A DNA stretch of 64,000 nucleotides from an uncultured Collinsella sp. (GCA_900551015.1 URUI01000001.1:11535-75534); one strand, 5' to 3'. Positions 1 through 9,534 are shown, numbered from the stretch's first letter. Numbers and translations: made by a program. Notes: generated by a model from the sequence alone, not told the origin.

Positions 1-852
1 CGACATGAGCGGCAACAGCTCGTGCGTAAGCGTCAGGTGCTCGCGCAGGGCATCCAGACGCTCGACCGAGGTGCGAGACGGCACCGGCGTGGCGTCGAAC
101 GCAAGGGCGCGAGCATCGCCGAACACCCAAGGATTGCCATAGATACCGCGCGCGATAAACACGGCACGGGCGTCGGAGCTGCGCAGACGCTCCGCCGCAT
201 CCTCAGCCGAGAACACATCGCCCGAACCGATCACGGGAATCTCAACGGCGTCGGCAACCTCATCGACGACCGACCAATCGGCCTGGCCCGTATAGAGCTG
301 CGTGGCGCAGCGGCCATGCACCGCCACCGCGGCGGCACCGGCGCCTTCGAGCATCTGGGCAAACGTCGCGGCATTACGGTCCTCAGCATAAAAGCCCTTG
401 CGAATCTTGACGGTCACGGGCACGTGCGCCGCGCCCACCGTCGCCTCGACGATCTTCTCCGCCAGGTCGGGCGTGCGCATGAGCGCCGAGCCCTCGCCCT
501 TGGTAACGACCTTGCGGGCGGGACATGCCATATTGATATCGATGAGCGACAGGCGATCGCCAACGCGCTCCTCGACGGCGGCGACGGCACTCGCAAATTG
601 ATCGGGCTTGGAGCCAAAGAGCTGCACGCAAATCTGCTGCTCCTCGTCGGCCGGCAGCACCAGGCGCCACGTTTTGTTGCTGGCATAGGCAAGGCCTGCC
701 ACGCTCACCATCTCGCTGTAGGCAAGGTTGGCACCGCGGCGGCGGCACATGATGCGGTAGGCAGGGTCGGTCACACCCGCCATGGGAGCCATAAGGAACG
801 GCTGCTCGGCATAGGCGCCCAGCAGCCGCTTGCTGTATTCAGAAAGCACCAT
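1..852 (-). CDS. dusB: tRNA-dihydrouridine synthase (DusB-like), 3' end cut by window edge
   Basis: The frame is open to the window edge, so the C-terminus is missing; 284 codons are present. The product should be an FMN enzyme that reduces uridines to dihydrouridine in tRNA. The N-terminus carries the FMN-site motif MAPMAGVTD (residues 21-29). The catalytic Cys is probably Cys109 in NMACP, where the family usually has NxGCP. A later VHGR segment matches the TIM-barrel phosphate-binding region. The ATG lies 4 bases after the lepA stop, so the two genes are probably co-transcribed. Family assignment is firm; the DusB subtype is less certain. Confidence 0.9.
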   Translation of the reverse strand, partial: MVLSEYSKRLLGAYAEQPFLMAPMAGVTDPAYRIMCRRRGANLAYSEMVSVAGLAYASNKTWRLVLPADEEQQICVQLFGSKPDQFASAVAAVEERVGDRLSLIDINMACPARKVVTKGEGSALMRTPDLAEKIVEATVGAAHVPVTVKIRKGFYAEDRNAATFAQMLEGAGAAAVAVHGRCATQLYTGQADWSVVDEVADAVEIPVIGSGDVFSAEDAAERLRSSDARAVFIARGIYGNPWVFGDARALAFDATPVPSRTSVERLDALREHLTLTHELLPLMS

Positions 853-856
853 AGAC

Positions 857-2668
857 CTACTCGTCCACCTTGAGGATCGCCATAAAGGCCTCCTGCGGGA
901 CCTCGACCGATCCGATGGCCTTCATGCGCTTCTTGCCCTCTTTCTGCTTCTCGAGCAGCTTGCGCTTACGCGAGATATCGCCGCCGTAGCACTTGGCAAG
1001 TACGTCCTTGCGACGCGCCTTGACGGTGGAGCGGGCAATAATCTTGTTGCCGATAGCACCCTGGATGGGCACCTCGAACAGCTGACGCGGGATGATCTCC
1101 TTAAGCTTGTCGCACAGGCCACGGGCCAGGCCATAGGCCTTGTCCTTGTGGACGATAAACGACAGCGCGTCCACCTCATCGCCCGAAAGCAAGATATCGA
1201 GCTTAACGAGCTCGGAGGGACGGTACTCGTTGAACTCGTAGTCGAGCGAGGCATAACCCTTGGTACGGCTCTTGAGCTGGTCAAAGAAGTCCAAGATGAG
1301 CTCGGCGAGCGGCATATCGAAGCGCATCTCGACCGATTTGCTCGTGAGGTGGATCATGTCGGTCGTGACGCCGCGGTGCTCGATGGCGAGCTGCATGACG
1401 GCACCCGTGTACTCAGGCGGGCAGATGATCTTTGCCTTGAGGTAGGGTTCCTCGATACGCTCGATGCGCGTGGCCTCGGGAAGGTCCTGCGGACTGCGGA
1501 CATCGATCATCTCGCCGTCGGTCTTGTAGACGTGATAGTCGACCGAGGGGCTCGTGGCAATGAGGTCCAGGTTGAATTCGCGCTCCAGGCGTTCCTTGAC
1601 GACTTCCATGTGTAGCAGGCCCAAGAAGCCCACGCGGAAGCCAAAGCCGAGCGCCACCGAGGTCTCGGGCTCCCACACCAACGATGGGTCGTTAACGTGC
1701 AGCTTATCGAGCGCGTCACGCAGGTTCTCGTAGTCCTTGTTATCGATTGGGAACAGGCCCGTATAGACCATGGGCTTGGCCTCGCGGTAACCCGGAAGCG
1801 GCTCGGGGCAGGGGTTCGACGCCCAGGTAAGGGTGTCGCCCACGCGAACGGCCTCGGGGTCCTTCAGGCCCGTGACCACATAGCCGACCTCGCCAACCGT
1901 CAGCGCGTCAACCGGGGTCTCGGCAGGACGCTTGACACCCACGCCGTCGACCAAAAAGTCGCCCTCTGCCTGCATCATGCGCAGGGTATCGCCCTTTTTG
2001 ATGGAGCCGTCAAAGACGCGCACCGTGGCGACGACGCCACGATACTCGTCGAAGTACGAATCCAGAATAAGTGCCTTGAGAGGGGCATTTGCATCGCCCT
2101 TGGGAGGCGAGATCAAAAAGACAATGGACTCCAGCAGATCATGGATGCCCTCGCCGGTCTTGCCCGAGACACACACGGCATCATCGGCAGGAATCGCCAG
2201 GTCATCCTCGATCTCGGTCTTAACCTCATCGGGATGGGCAGAGGGCAGGTCGATCTTGTTGATGGCCGGCACAATGTCCAGATTGGCGTTCATGGCGAGC
2301 GTCGCGTTGGAGACGGTCTGCGCCTCGACGCCCTGCGTGGCGTCGACAACGAGCACCGCGCCCTCACAGGCTGCCAGCGAGCGCGAGACCTCATAGGTAA
2401 AGTCAACGTGGCCCGGCGTATCGATCAGATTGAACTGATACGTCTCGCCATCGTCGGCGTCATAGGACACGCGAACGGCATTGGACTTGATCGTGATGCC
2501 GCGCTCGCGCTCGATATCCATGGTGTCGAGCAGCTGCGACTCCATGTCGCGTTCGTCGACGGTATGGGTGAGCTCGAGGATGCGATCGCTGATCGTGGAC
2601 TTGCCATGGTCGATGTGCGCAACGATTGAGAAGTTGCGGATGTGGGAAATGTCAATTGAAGTATTCAT
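857..2668 (-). CDS. lepA: Elongation factor 4 (LepA), back-translocating GTPase
   Basis: The 603-residue product matches the usual length of LepA/EF4, a ribosome-associated translational GTPase. The G motifs are visible in order: AHIDHGKST near residue 17, DTPGH, and NKID. The C-terminus has the LepA-specific region ending in a Lys/Arg-rich stretch. The frame extends 20 codons further upstream, but the ATG at 2668 begins [12 protein letters not shown] as in the family and is preferred, although its Shine-Dalgarno is weak. A rho-independent terminator for rpsT lies about 30 bases upstream, so lepA needs either its own promoter or read-through. It is followed closely by dusB. Confidence 0.96.
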   Translation of the reverse strand: MNTSIDISHIRNFSIVAHIDHGKSTISDRILELTHTVDERDMESQLLDTMDIERERGITIKSNAVRVSYDADDGETYQFNLIDTPGHVDFTYEVSRSLAACEGAVLVVDATQGVEAQTVSNATLAMNANLDIVPAINKIDLPSAHPDEVKTEIEDDLAIPADDAVCVSGKTGEGIHDLLESIVFLISPPKGDANAPLKALILDSYFDEYRGVVATVRVFDGSIKKGDTLRMMQAEGDFLVDGVGVKRPAETPVDALTVGEVGYVVTGLKDPEAVRVGDTLTWASNPCPEPLPGYREAKPMVYTGLFPIDNKDYENLRDALDKLHVNDPSLVWEPETSVALGFGFRVGFLGLLHMEVVKERLEREFNLDLIATSPSVDYHVYKTDGEMIDVRSPQDLPEATRIERIEEPYLKAKIICPPEYTGAVMQLAIEHRGVTTDMIHLTSKSVEMRFDMPLAELILDFFDQLKSRTKGYASLDYEFNEYRPSELVKLDILLSGDEVDALSFIVHKDKAYGLARGLCDKLKEIIPRQLFEVPIQGAIGNKIIARSTVKARRKDVLAKCYGGDISRKRKLLEKQKEGKKRMKAIGSVEVPQEAFMAILKVDE

Positions 2669-2699
2669 GCGGACTATCTTACCCGAGCGGTACAAAAAA

Positions 2700-2727
2700 T
2701 GGAGCCTGTTCCATAAAACAGGCTCCA
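2700..2727 (-). terminator. Rho-independent terminator after rpsT
   Basis: A perfect inverted repeat (TGGAGCCTGTT / AACAGGCTCCA) is followed on the minus strand by a run of six T (2694-2699). It sits between rpsT and lepA, only about 30 bases before the lepA start. Confidence 0.88.
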
Positions 2728-2764
2728 TTTATGCGCGCAATCTGTGTGGTGTGAAATTTACAAC

Positions 2765-3031
2765 TTAGGCGTTGATGCTGTTCACGAGCTTGGCAAGACC
2801 GGACTTGCGGTTGGAAGCCTGGTTCTTGTGGATAACATGCTTGGCGGCAGCCATATCGAGACGCTTGGTGACGGTCTTGAGGGCAGCCTGGGCCTTCTCG
2901 GCGTCGCCCTCGGCGACGGCAGACTGGACGTGCTTGGTCAGCGTCTTGAGCTCGGACTTGACAGCCTTGTTACGCATGCGAGCTGCCTCATTGGTGCGGA
3001 TACGCTTCTTCTGAGACTTGATGTTTGCCAC
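2765..3031 (-). CDS. rpsT: 30S ribosomal protein S20
   Basis: The 88-residue basic product begins [20 protein letters not shown], the standard S20 N-terminus. S20 binds 16S rRNA in the 30S body. The frame runs upstream, but a GTG at 3031 has AAAGGAA 9 bases before it and gives the family N-terminus, so a GTG start is chosen. The gene is monocistronic between an extended -10 promoter (3107-3115) and a terminator (2700-2727). Its leader carries a hairpin followed by six T, which may attenuate transcription. Confidence 0.96.
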   Translation of the reverse strand: MANIKSQKKRIRTNEAARMRNKAVKSELKTLTKHVQSAVAEGDAEKAQAALKTVTKRLDMAAAKHVIHKNQASNRKSGLAKLVNSINA

Positions 3032-3058
3032 TTCTGGAGTTCCTTTCGAGTTCCTTGC

Positions 3059-3095
3059 AAAAAATGTATGACACCTCTGAGACACGGTGAGGTCA
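3059..3095 (-). promoter_or_regulatory. Candidate attenuator hairpin in rpsT leader
   Basis: On the minus strand TGACCTC pairs with GAGGTGTCA (3069-3095, one two-base bulge), followed after TACA by six T (3059-3064). The structure lies inside the transcribed leader, about 30 bases before the rpsT start, so it looks like a leader terminator. Whether it responds to S20 is unknown. Confidence 0.5.
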
Positions 3096-3106
3096 TGCAA
3101 GCGCCT

Positions 3107-3115
3107 ACTATAGCA
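3107..3115 (-). promoter_or_regulatory. Extended -10 promoter of rpsT
   Basis: The minus strand reads TGC-TATAGT, an extended -10 element. No good -35 lies 16-18 bases upstream. The same TGCTATAGT occurs upstream of rpmB. Confidence 0.6.
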
Positions 3116-3164
3116 CGCTCCCCCTCAAAGGGATAGAACGAATTTGTCAAATAGGCAGGTATCA

Positions 3165-4127
3165 TCACGATTTTCTCAAGATGTTCGTAATCCAGAGCAA
3201 AAGCGCGGTCTGAGAATCGGCCGAACCCTTCAGCGCGAGCTCCACATCGACCGCGCCCTCGAGCGCGGCAACGAGCTCTGCCATCGAAAAGCGACGTGCC
3301 CAGGTCAGGTGATTCTTGACCTGCCAGGACTGGAGCTTAAGTGTTGCGGCCAGCTCACGACCCTGTCCGCGCGCCTCGAGCGCCTTGGCAACGATAAGCT
3401 CGCGGATGCGGCCGCACAGCAATGTGTAAGTCCACACATAGCTCTTGGCGGGCAGTAGATTGAAGAGCTCGAGCGAGCGTCGCATGTCACGGGCCGAGAC
3501 CGCATTGAGAAAGTCCCAGGGTTGAACCTCGGCCGTACGGACAATCCAGCGCTCAACGTCGGCAAGCTCAATCTGGGGCGCCTCGACCATCTGGGCAAGC
3601 TTAGCCAAGTCGTTATCGAGCATGCGCGTGTTTTCGCCCGAACGCGAGACGAGCTCCTCGGCGGCCGCCGTCGAAATCGACTTACCGCGCTGCGTCGCCA
3701 TCTGCTGAACACGGCGCGGCAGTTCCCAGCGCTTGGTACCCGAGCAATCGACGATAGCCTTCTTGTCGATCTTGGCGATTGCCTTATACAGGCGCGTATT
3801 CTTGGCAAGTGAGTCGGCGATGATGAGGCAGACCGTAGTGGGGCTGGGACTCGCCAGATACCCAACGAGCGGCTCCGAGACCGCCTTGGCGAGCTTTGAG
3901 CAGCCATCGAGGATTACCAGACGAAACTCGCTGCCCATCGGAAAGGTGTTAAGCGATCCGATAATGGACTCGATATCGGGGTCCTTGGTCATGTCTCGCT
4001 CGTCGAGGTTGAACTCGACCATACCCGACTTTTCCAGACGCGCTTTCATACGCGAGACGGCGTGATCGCGCTTAACTCCGTCGGTACCGACGATCAGATA
4101 TGCCGGCAGCAAACCGGTTTCGGACAT
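3165..4127 (-). CDS. holA: DNA polymerase III subunit delta
   Basis: The 320-residue product resembles HolA, the clamp-loader subunit that opens the sliding clamp. The N-terminus MSETGLLPAYLIVGTDGVKR matches the family's start (LIVGxD..K). The rest follows the delta fold, with a C-terminal helical collar region around WARRFSMAELVAALEG. The frame extends upstream, but the ATG at 4127 is preceded by GGGAGGGGAGCG, a strong Shine-Dalgarno. A promoter (4168-4197) separates it from comEC upstream. holA next to comEC and rpsT is a common bacterial order. Confidence 0.93.
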   Translation of the reverse strand: MSETGLLPAYLIVGTDGVKRDHAVSRMKARLEKSGMVEFNLDERDMTKDPDIESIIGSLNTFPMGSEFRLVILDGCSKLAKAVSEPLVGYLASPSPTTVCLIIADSLAKNTRLYKAIAKIDKKAIVDCSGTKRWELPRRVQQMATQRGKSISTAAAEELVSRSGENTRMLDNDLAKLAQMVEAPQIELADVERWIVRTAEVQPWDFLNAVSARDMRRSLELFNLLPAKSYVWTYTLLCGRIRELIVAKALEARGQGRELAATLKLQSWQVKNHLTWARRFSMAELVAALEGAVDVELALKGSADSQTALLLWITNILRKS

Positions 4128-4167
4128 TGCGCTCCCCTCCCGCAGGCCTTCGCATTCGTTCCGTGCC

Positions 4168-4197
4168 ATTCTAGCCCAGGGGCCCACCACACGCCAA
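4168..4197 (-). promoter_or_regulatory. Promoter of holA
   Basis: TTGGCG, an 18-base spacer and TAGAAT on the minus strand, between comEC and holA. The predicted start would leave a leader of about 35 bases. Confidence 0.6.
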
Positions 4198-4205
4198 CGA
4201 CGTCG

Positions 4206-6509
4206 TCACGGTCGCTGGCATCGCATCACAAAGCCATTCGCAGTCGGTGCGACGGTAATGTCGCCGTGTTCGATGGTACACGCGAACACACCACCCGCTT
4301 CCTTAACGGCATCGATGCAGGCATCGGACGGATGGCCGTATCGATTCCCCTCACCGGCGCTTGCGAGGGAAAGCTCGGGCTTCAGGACGTCCAGCAACTC
4401 ACCATCGACTGAAACCTTGGAGCCGTGATGCCCAAGTTTAAGTACATCGATATCCCCCACCTCCTGCACGAATTCCCGTTCTTGGTCGAGCTCGGCATCA
4501 CCGGTGAGAAGTATTCGCAGGCCCTTACCTTCCTGAACATAAGAGAGCAGCAGGACAAGCGAGTCCTCATTTCCCTCGCCATCCACGGACTCGAATGGCC
4601 ACATCACGCGGGCGCAAAATGAGCCGATGTCGACCGTATCCCCACGGCGCACCTGCCGATACTCCACGCCGGGTCGGTTCAATACCTCGGCAGGAGCATC
4701 CTCCAGCGCATCCGCCGCCACGGCAATCGTTCCGACCGAAAACTGTTCGAGCACGGCAGGCAAACCACCCCAGTGGTCCTCATCCCAATGCGTCACAAAG
4801 ACGGCATCGATATGGTGCACGTTATTGCGAACCAACGCCGCCACCACGCGCTCGTCGAGCCCGCAGTCGACGAGAGCTACTGCGCCGCCTTGGCGGATAA
4901 GAATCGCATCGGCCTGGCCCACATCGAGCACCGTCACCGAAGGCGGAGCGAATCGATCCCAATAGACGTACGGAATCGCAGCCAAGAGCATCAGGCATGC
5001 AAGCCCCGCCGCCATAGGACGTGCACGGGGACGCGGCCACCAGACCAGCAGAACCGCCAGAAAACACGGCAATAGGTAAATCCACATGCTATCGGGCGGC
5101 ACGCTCACGTATGCACCCGGCACGGCGGCAAACAGCTGCTCGAAGAACAGCGCGCAACGGGCGGCAATCATGGGCACAACGAGCGCCCAAGTCCGCAACG
5201 GTCCCACGAGCGAAAAGGGAGCCAGCACGATCGACACAGCGAGCAGAACGCTCACCACCGGACCGATGACCGCATTTGACAACGGAGCAATGAGCGAGAA
5301 TGTACCGAAGGCAGGAATGGTAATGGGAAGTGTCGCCAGTTGCGAGCACAGCGTGACGGAAAACACGCTGGCAACGCCCGATGGCACACCCAGCTCACCC
5401 AAAGCATAGGTCGCATAGGGGCAAAAGCACAGAATGGCTAAGACGCTGGCACATGATAGCTGAAAGCCCATCTCGAACAGCACCGTCGGCCGCAGTAGCA
5501 CAAAGATGGACATGGTTACGAAGAGTGCCGAAAGGCCGTGCCGACGACGCCCCGCGTCGTTTACGACAAGCGTCACGAACACCATGCAGCACGCGCGCAC
5601 GGCCGAGGGAGACGCGCCCGTAAATGCAGTGTAGCCCACAAGCGTTATCGCCAATATCGCCCGCTGAAGACCACGTGAGCACCGAGTCTTTTGCAATACG
5701 CCCTCGATTACAAACCCCACGATAGCCAAATGGCTGCCCGAGACGGCGATAAGATGTGCCGTTCCCGTCACAGAAAACCAGTCGCCCGCCGGCTGGGCGC
5801 GCAGCTCGGCCGAACGACCGCAGACGACACCGGCTATGAGCGCACGCGCCGGGTCGGTCGCAGGCGCGATGGACGCAAGCAGCCCATTTCGCAGCCGAAG
5901 CAGCGGCCCCGGAGAACCCTCATCGACCGACACAATCCGAACGGCTTTAACCTTACGCACCTCGCCTCGGAGCACGCGCGATCGTCCATATGCATCGTTC
6001 TCAAAACGCGAAACGCGACCGATAACACGCACGTGCGCCCCGACCTTGAGCTCACGATCACACGATAGGCGAACCGTTGCCAAGTTCTTACCGTCCGCGC
6101 GTGCCTCGCAGGTATAGGAATACACGTCGTCGTTTATGGATGGATCACCCTGCACGACAAACTCGAGGCCGCTTGCCGCTCGACCGTCGAGCGCCTTCGA
6201 GGCGCTGAGCACACCCACAGCCCACCACGCCGAGACGACCGCTCCCGCCACGAGACCGGTGGACGCGGCATACAGCCACCGCTTCAAAGGGGCAAGCCGC
6301 GCACAAGAGTGAGCCAGCACAACGAAAACCGCTGCCGCAACGGGAATGGCCCATAGCGGCCCGACCGCCGTCGCCCGCTCCCTCAGCAGCGCATCAGCGG
6401 CTATGCTGAGCACCAAGGCGCAGCTCACGCACATGCCGGCACACAGGGCCATCGTCCACGGAATCAGGGGTCGCGGAGGCATCACGTGCTCGCGCTCGGT
6501 CGCGCTCAT
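4206..6509 (-). CDS. comEC: ComEC/Rec2 competence DNA channel protein
   Basis: A 767-residue integral membrane protein that should form the inner-membrane channel carrying single-stranded DNA during transformation. The order is N-terminal hydrophobic segments, a soluble OB-like region, a Competence transmembrane domain (for example IAVSGSHLAIVGFVIEGVL), then a C-terminal metallo-beta-lactamase domain with DVGQADAILI and the metal motif THWDEDHWGG. The ATG overlaps the comEA stop by four bases (ATGA), which sets the start and implies translational coupling. The frame is full length with intact motifs, so the gene looks functional. Confidence 0.95.
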   Translation of the reverse strand: MSATEREHVMPPRPLIPWTMALCAGMCVSCALVLSIAADALLRERATAVGPLWAIPVAAAVFVVLAHSCARLAPLKRWLYAASTGLVAGAVVSAWWAVGVLSASKALDGRAASGLEFVVQGDPSINDDVYSYTCEARADGKNLATVRLSCDRELKVGAHVRVIGRVSRFENDAYGRSRVLRGEVRKVKAVRIVSVDEGSPGPLLRLRNGLLASIAPATDPARALIAGVVCGRSAELRAQPAGDWFSVTGTAHLIAVSGSHLAIVGFVIEGVLQKTRCSRGLQRAILAITLVGYTAFTGASPSAVRACCMVFVTLVVNDAGRRRHGLSALFVTMSIFVLLRPTVLFEMGFQLSCASVLAILCFCPYATYALGELGVPSGVASVFSVTLCSQLATLPITIPAFGTFSLIAPLSNAVIGPVVSVLLAVSIVLAPFSLVGPLRTWALVVPMIAARCALFFEQLFAAVPGAYVSVPPDSMWIYLLPCFLAVLLVWWPRPRARPMAAGLACLMLLAAIPYVYWDRFAPPSVTVLDVGQADAILIRQGGAVALVDCGLDERVVAALVRNNVHHIDAVFVTHWDEDHWGGLPAVLEQFSVGTIAVAADALEDAPAEVLNRPGVEYRQVRRGDTVDIGSFCARVMWPFESVDGEGNEDSLVLLLSYVQEGKGLRILLTGDAELDQEREFVQEVGDIDVLKLGHHGSKVSVDGELLDVLKPELSLASAGEGNRYGHPSDACIDAVKEAGGVFACTIEHGDITVAPTANGFVMRCQRP

Positions 6510-7219
6510 ACGCAGATGCAATCTTTGATTTTGGCAAGCTTCTTCTCGCCGATTCCCGACACACGCATCAGATCGTCAACCGAGGCGAAAGCACCGTTCT
6601 TTGTCCGCTCATCGATAATCGACTGGGCCATGGAGGGGCCGATGCCCGAAAGCGTCTGCAGCTCTTCTGCGCTTGCCGTATTGATGTTTACTAGGCCTGT
6701 TGCGCCACTAACGCCCGACGATGCGGAAGTCCCACCATCAACACCGGCTTCCGCAATGGACGCCTGCTGCTCCCCTACCGTTGGAACGTGAATTTTTTGT
6801 CCATCAGTGACCTTGGATGCACGATTAAGCCCCGTAACGTCTGCTTCGGGCGCCAGCCCGCCGGCGGCATCAATCGCCTGAGCCACCCGCGCCCCGTCTT
6901 TGAGGCGATATACACCGGGTGACACCACGGCGCCATCAACATCGACATAGACCTCTGCCGCGGCAGACGCCTTAGGCGAAGAGCCTTCGGATGTCTTTCC
7001 GCTCGAAGCATCGCCGGATCCCGGCTCCACTAACGTGCCCGAACCATCAGTGCGCTCAAACGACACACCGCCGGCACCGCCGCCAAGGTTCGCCATCGCC
7101 AGCCCACTCGCCATCGCAATGACGACCAGTATCGCCATCACCACTGCCTTATGACCGAGCAGTTTGCCCGCCCAGCGGTCCATCTTTTTGACTCGTTCGT
7201 GTTGTTCGCGCTGCGCCAT
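6506..7219 (-). CDS. comEA: ComEA DNA-binding competence receptor
   Basis: A 237-residue surface DNA receptor that hands double-stranded DNA to the uptake channel. It has a cytoplasmic N-terminus, one membrane segment (about residues 25-45, KAVVMAILVVIAMASGLAM), a Ser/Gly-rich linker, an SLBB domain (VYVDVDGAVVSPGVYRL onward), and C-terminal tandem helix-hairpin-helix motifs (LVNINTASAEELQTLSGIG and a second ending ISGIGEKKLAKIKD-like). The ATG at 7219 follows GGGAGG. It heads the comEA-comEC operon; an inverted repeat at 7283-7307 may be an operator. Confidence 0.94.
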   Translation of the reverse strand: MAQREQHERVKKMDRWAGKLLGHKAVVMAILVVIAMASGLAMANLGGGAGGVSFERTDGSGTLVEPGSGDASSGKTSEGSSPKASAAAEVYVDVDGAVVSPGVYRLKDGARVAQAIDAAGGLAPEADVTGLNRASKVTDGQKIHVPTVGEQQASIAEAGVDGGTSASSGVSGATGLVNINTASAEELQTLSGIGPSMAQSIIDERTKNGAFASVDDLMRVSGIGEKKLAKIKDCICV

Positions 7220-7282
7220 AGCAAAACCTCCCAACACCATCGTGTCAGGAAAGGAGCTCCACAACAGCCACGCCCCAAAACC

Positions 7283-7307
7283 GGTTTTTGCGGTCAAACC
7301 AAAAACC
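7283..7307 (-). promoter_or_regulatory. Inverted repeat upstream of comEA
   Basis: GGTTTTTG and CAAAAACC arms of 8 bp are separated by 9 bases, about 65-90 bases upstream of the comEA start. It is a possible regulator site. No convincing -10/-35 pair was found in this 213-base gap. Confidence 0.35.
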
Positions 7308-7389
7308 GACCAAAACCTTGCACAAATCTGTCCATTTATTCAGGCACACGTCAGCAAATGAACGCTTAGCCGCAAAATGCCCAGATAGC

Positions 7390-7422
7390 AAAAGACCGAC
7401 GATGCAGGCGCATCGTCGGTCT
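7390..7422 (-). terminator. Terminator after thiI
   Basis: AGACCGACGATG / CATCGTCGGTCT, a 12-bp perfect stem with a 6-base loop, followed on the minus strand by four T. It ends the gene group mihF-gmk-rpoZ-thiI. Confidence 0.88.
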
Positions 7423-7432
7423 ATGCACAAAT

Positions 7433-8677
7433 TTACTCGTAATCTTGGTAAATCTCACGCGGAGCAAGCTCCGAATGTTTGCGTTTTAAGGTCTTAGGGG
7501 CCTTATATGTGTTGCTCTCGAAGTCGATGTACTCGGTCTGCTTGAGCAGGCGCTCAATCATCTCCTCGTGATCAAACAGTTCCCAGGCCTCATGCACGGC
7601 ATCGAGTTTAGCGTGCGTCTCGGGTCGGCGCGGCATAAACAGCGTGCAGCAGTCGGGAGCGGCCTCAGTCGAGATATCGAACGTACCGATCTCCTCAGCA
7701 CGCGCGATGATCTCCTGCTTGTCCGAACCGATGAGAGGACGGAACACGGGGATCTTCACGGCCTCGTTGACGGCCATGATGTTCTCAAGCGTTTGGGAGG
7801 CAACCTGCCCAAGCGATTCGCCCGTAACGATGGCCTTGGCGCCCTCGATGTGCGCAATGCGCTCGGCAACCGAATACATAATGCGACGATACATGATCAC
7901 ACGCAGGTTGCTGGGGCAGGTGACCGAAATCTCACGCTGGCAGTCGCCAAACGGCACCACGTACAGGCGGCCGATCTGGACACCCGGCTCAAGCGCACGG
8001 ATGATGTCCTGCACCAAATACTCGCTCGTATCAGGCGTCTGCGGACGACCGGAGAAATGCACCGGCACGCACACCGCGCCGCGACGCGCGAGCATCCAGG
8101 TCGCCACCGGAGAATCGATACCCGACGACAGCAGCGTCACGACCTTGTCGGCAGAACCCACCGGCAGACCGCCCACGCCGCGCTCGGAGCGCGCATACAC
8201 GTAGACACTACCCTGAACCACCAGAACGTGCACCATCGCGTCGGGGTCGTGCATCTGAACCTTTTTATCGGGGAAGGCCTCACACAGTACCTCGCCCACC
8301 TGACGATTGATATCGATCGAGGTGAGCTCATAGTCAGTATTGGAGCGCTTGGCGTGCACCTTAAACGAATCGAAGGAACCAAACTCGCGCAGCGCCTTCA
8401 CGGCGGCGGCGCAGTACTCCTGCGGGTCGCGGTTGGTGTGATACGCCAAAGACACACGGGCAACGCCGGGAACGGTGCGAATGACACGCGCCGCCTCGTC
8501 GGCCTGATGTTCGTTAAAGGTCACGAGGATATAACCGGAAATTCGAGACACGGCATTCACGGAAAAGGCGGCCAAGGCCGCCTTGATGTTATCCATGAGG
8601 ATATGCTCAAAATGTGCGCGGTTCTTGCCCTTCAGCCCAACCTCGTGATAGTGGACTAGGCAGACGCGAGCCGCCAT
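7433..8677 (-). CDS. thiI: tRNA 4-thiouridine synthase ThiI (no rhodanese domain)
   Basis: The 414-residue product adenylates U8 of tRNA for sulfur insertion and may also serve thiazole synthesis. It has an N-terminal ferredoxin-like region, a THUMP domain (about residues 60-165), and a PP-loop ATPase domain with LLSSGIDSPVATWML. A later PDCCTLFMPRRPETHA segment matches the family. There is no C-terminal rhodanese domain, as in the short ThiI type. The ATG directly abuts the rpoZ stop. Confidence 0.95.
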   Translation of the reverse strand: MAARVCLVHYHEVGLKGKNRAHFEHILMDNIKAALAAFSVNAVSRISGYILVTFNEHQADEAARVIRTVPGVARVSLAYHTNRDPQEYCAAAVKALREFGSFDSFKVHAKRSNTDYELTSIDINRQVGEVLCEAFPDKKVQMHDPDAMVHVLVVQGSVYVYARSERGVGGLPVGSADKVVTLLSSGIDSPVATWMLARRGAVCVPVHFSGRPQTPDTSEYLVQDIIRALEPGVQIGRLYVVPFGDCQREISVTCPSNLRVIMYRRIMYSVAERIAHIEGAKAIVTGESLGQVASQTLENIMAVNEAVKIPVFRPLIGSDKQEIIARAEEIGTFDISTEAAPDCCTLFMPRRPETHAKLDAVHEAWELFDHEEMIERLLKQTEYIDFESNTYKAPKTLKRKHSELAPREIYQDYE

Positions 8678-8959
8678 TTAGGCTTCAGCAACCTTGTGGC
8701 CGAGCGCCTTCTCGTAACGGGCCTCGTCGTAAGAGATGTCACCGTCGACAATCTCGTCCATAGCCATCGAGATGGTATCGGCACCGGAAAGCCCGATGGT
8801 GATGTCATCGACATCCTGGACGGCAAGCACGCGGTTGTGCTGGCCACGCAGCATGCTATTGATGTCGCAGGCGCGCTTGGAGGCAAGCGAAGCGAGCAGG
8901 AAGCGGTTGTGATCGGTCTTCTCCAGAAGATCGTCAATGCAAGGCTTTACAACGGACAC
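8678..8959 (-). CDS. rpoZ: RNA polymerase omega subunit
   Basis: A 93-residue protein that aids RNA polymerase assembly. It contains the family segment NRFLLASLASKRACDINSM followed by an acidic middle and a C-terminal region rich in Glu/Asp and Ala. It sits 5 bases after gmk, and gmk-rpoZ is a conserved pair in many bacteria, which strengthens the call for this short gene. Confidence 0.9.
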   Translation of the reverse strand: MSVVKPCIDDLLEKTDHNRFLLASLASKRACDINSMLRGQHNRVLAVQDVDDITIGLSGADTISMAMDEIVDGDISYDEARYEKALGHKVAEA

Positions 8960-8964
8960 GGACC

Positions 8965-9534
8965 TCAGATCCTTTCATGCATATCGAGAACGCGAACGAG
9001 CTCATCGGTCGCGCGGTCGAGATCGTCATTCACCACGACGTCGTCGTAGCGGTCGGCAAGGGCAAGCTCATCGGCGGCGTTTGCCATACGCAGCTCAATC
9101 GTCTCGGGCGTCTCGGTACCGCGACCGACTAGACGCTCGCGGAGCACCTCAAGCGAAGGCGGCTTGATAAAGATCAGCACGGCCTCGGGGAAACGCTCCT
9201 TCACCTGCAGGGCGCCCTGGACATCGATCTCCAAAATCAGAGACGCGCCCGAGGCGAGCTTGGATGTGACCTCGCTCACCAACGTGCCGTAGCAGTTACC
9301 GTGGACCTCGGCCCACTCAACAAACTCACCGTTTGCCACGCGGCGGTCGAACTCCTCGCGCGTCAGAAAAAAGTAGTTGACGCCGTCGACCTCACCTTTG
9401 CGTGGTGCTCGCGTGGTAGCCGAAACCGTCAGACCCAGGTTCGAGCGGCGCTCGCGCACACGAGTGACGAGCGTACCCTTGCCTGCGCCTGACGGTCCAG
9501 AAATCACAAAGAGCTTGGAATCCTGAGCGCTCAC
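8965..9534 (-). CDS. gmk: Guanylate kinase
   Basis: A 189-residue enzyme converting GMP and ATP to GDP and ADP. The P-loop is FVISGPSGAGKGTL (residues 9-22), followed by the GMP-binding region TRAPRKGEVDGVNYFF and the usual EIDVQGALQVK segment. Length is normal. It follows mihF with no intergenic base, so the group mihF-gmk-rpoZ-thiI is probably one transcript. Confidence 0.97.
   Translation of the reverse strand: MSAQDSKLFVISGPSGAGKGTLVTRVRERRSNLGLTVSATTRAPRKGEVDGVNYFFLTREEFDRRVANGEFVEWAEVHGNCYGTLVSEVTSKLASGASLILEIDVQGALQVKERFPEAVLIFIKPPSLEVLRERLVGRGTETPETIELRMANAADELALADRYDDVVVNDDLDRATDELVRVLDMHERI

Noticed and set aside
22..873. 283-residue plus-strand open frame at the left edge
   Set aside because: The opposite strand encodes a clear DusB-type protein over the same bases.
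3141..3152. Perfect TTGACA upstream of rpsT as its -35
   Set aside because: It is about 32 bases from the TATAGT -10, and no suitable -10 lies 16-18 bases after it.
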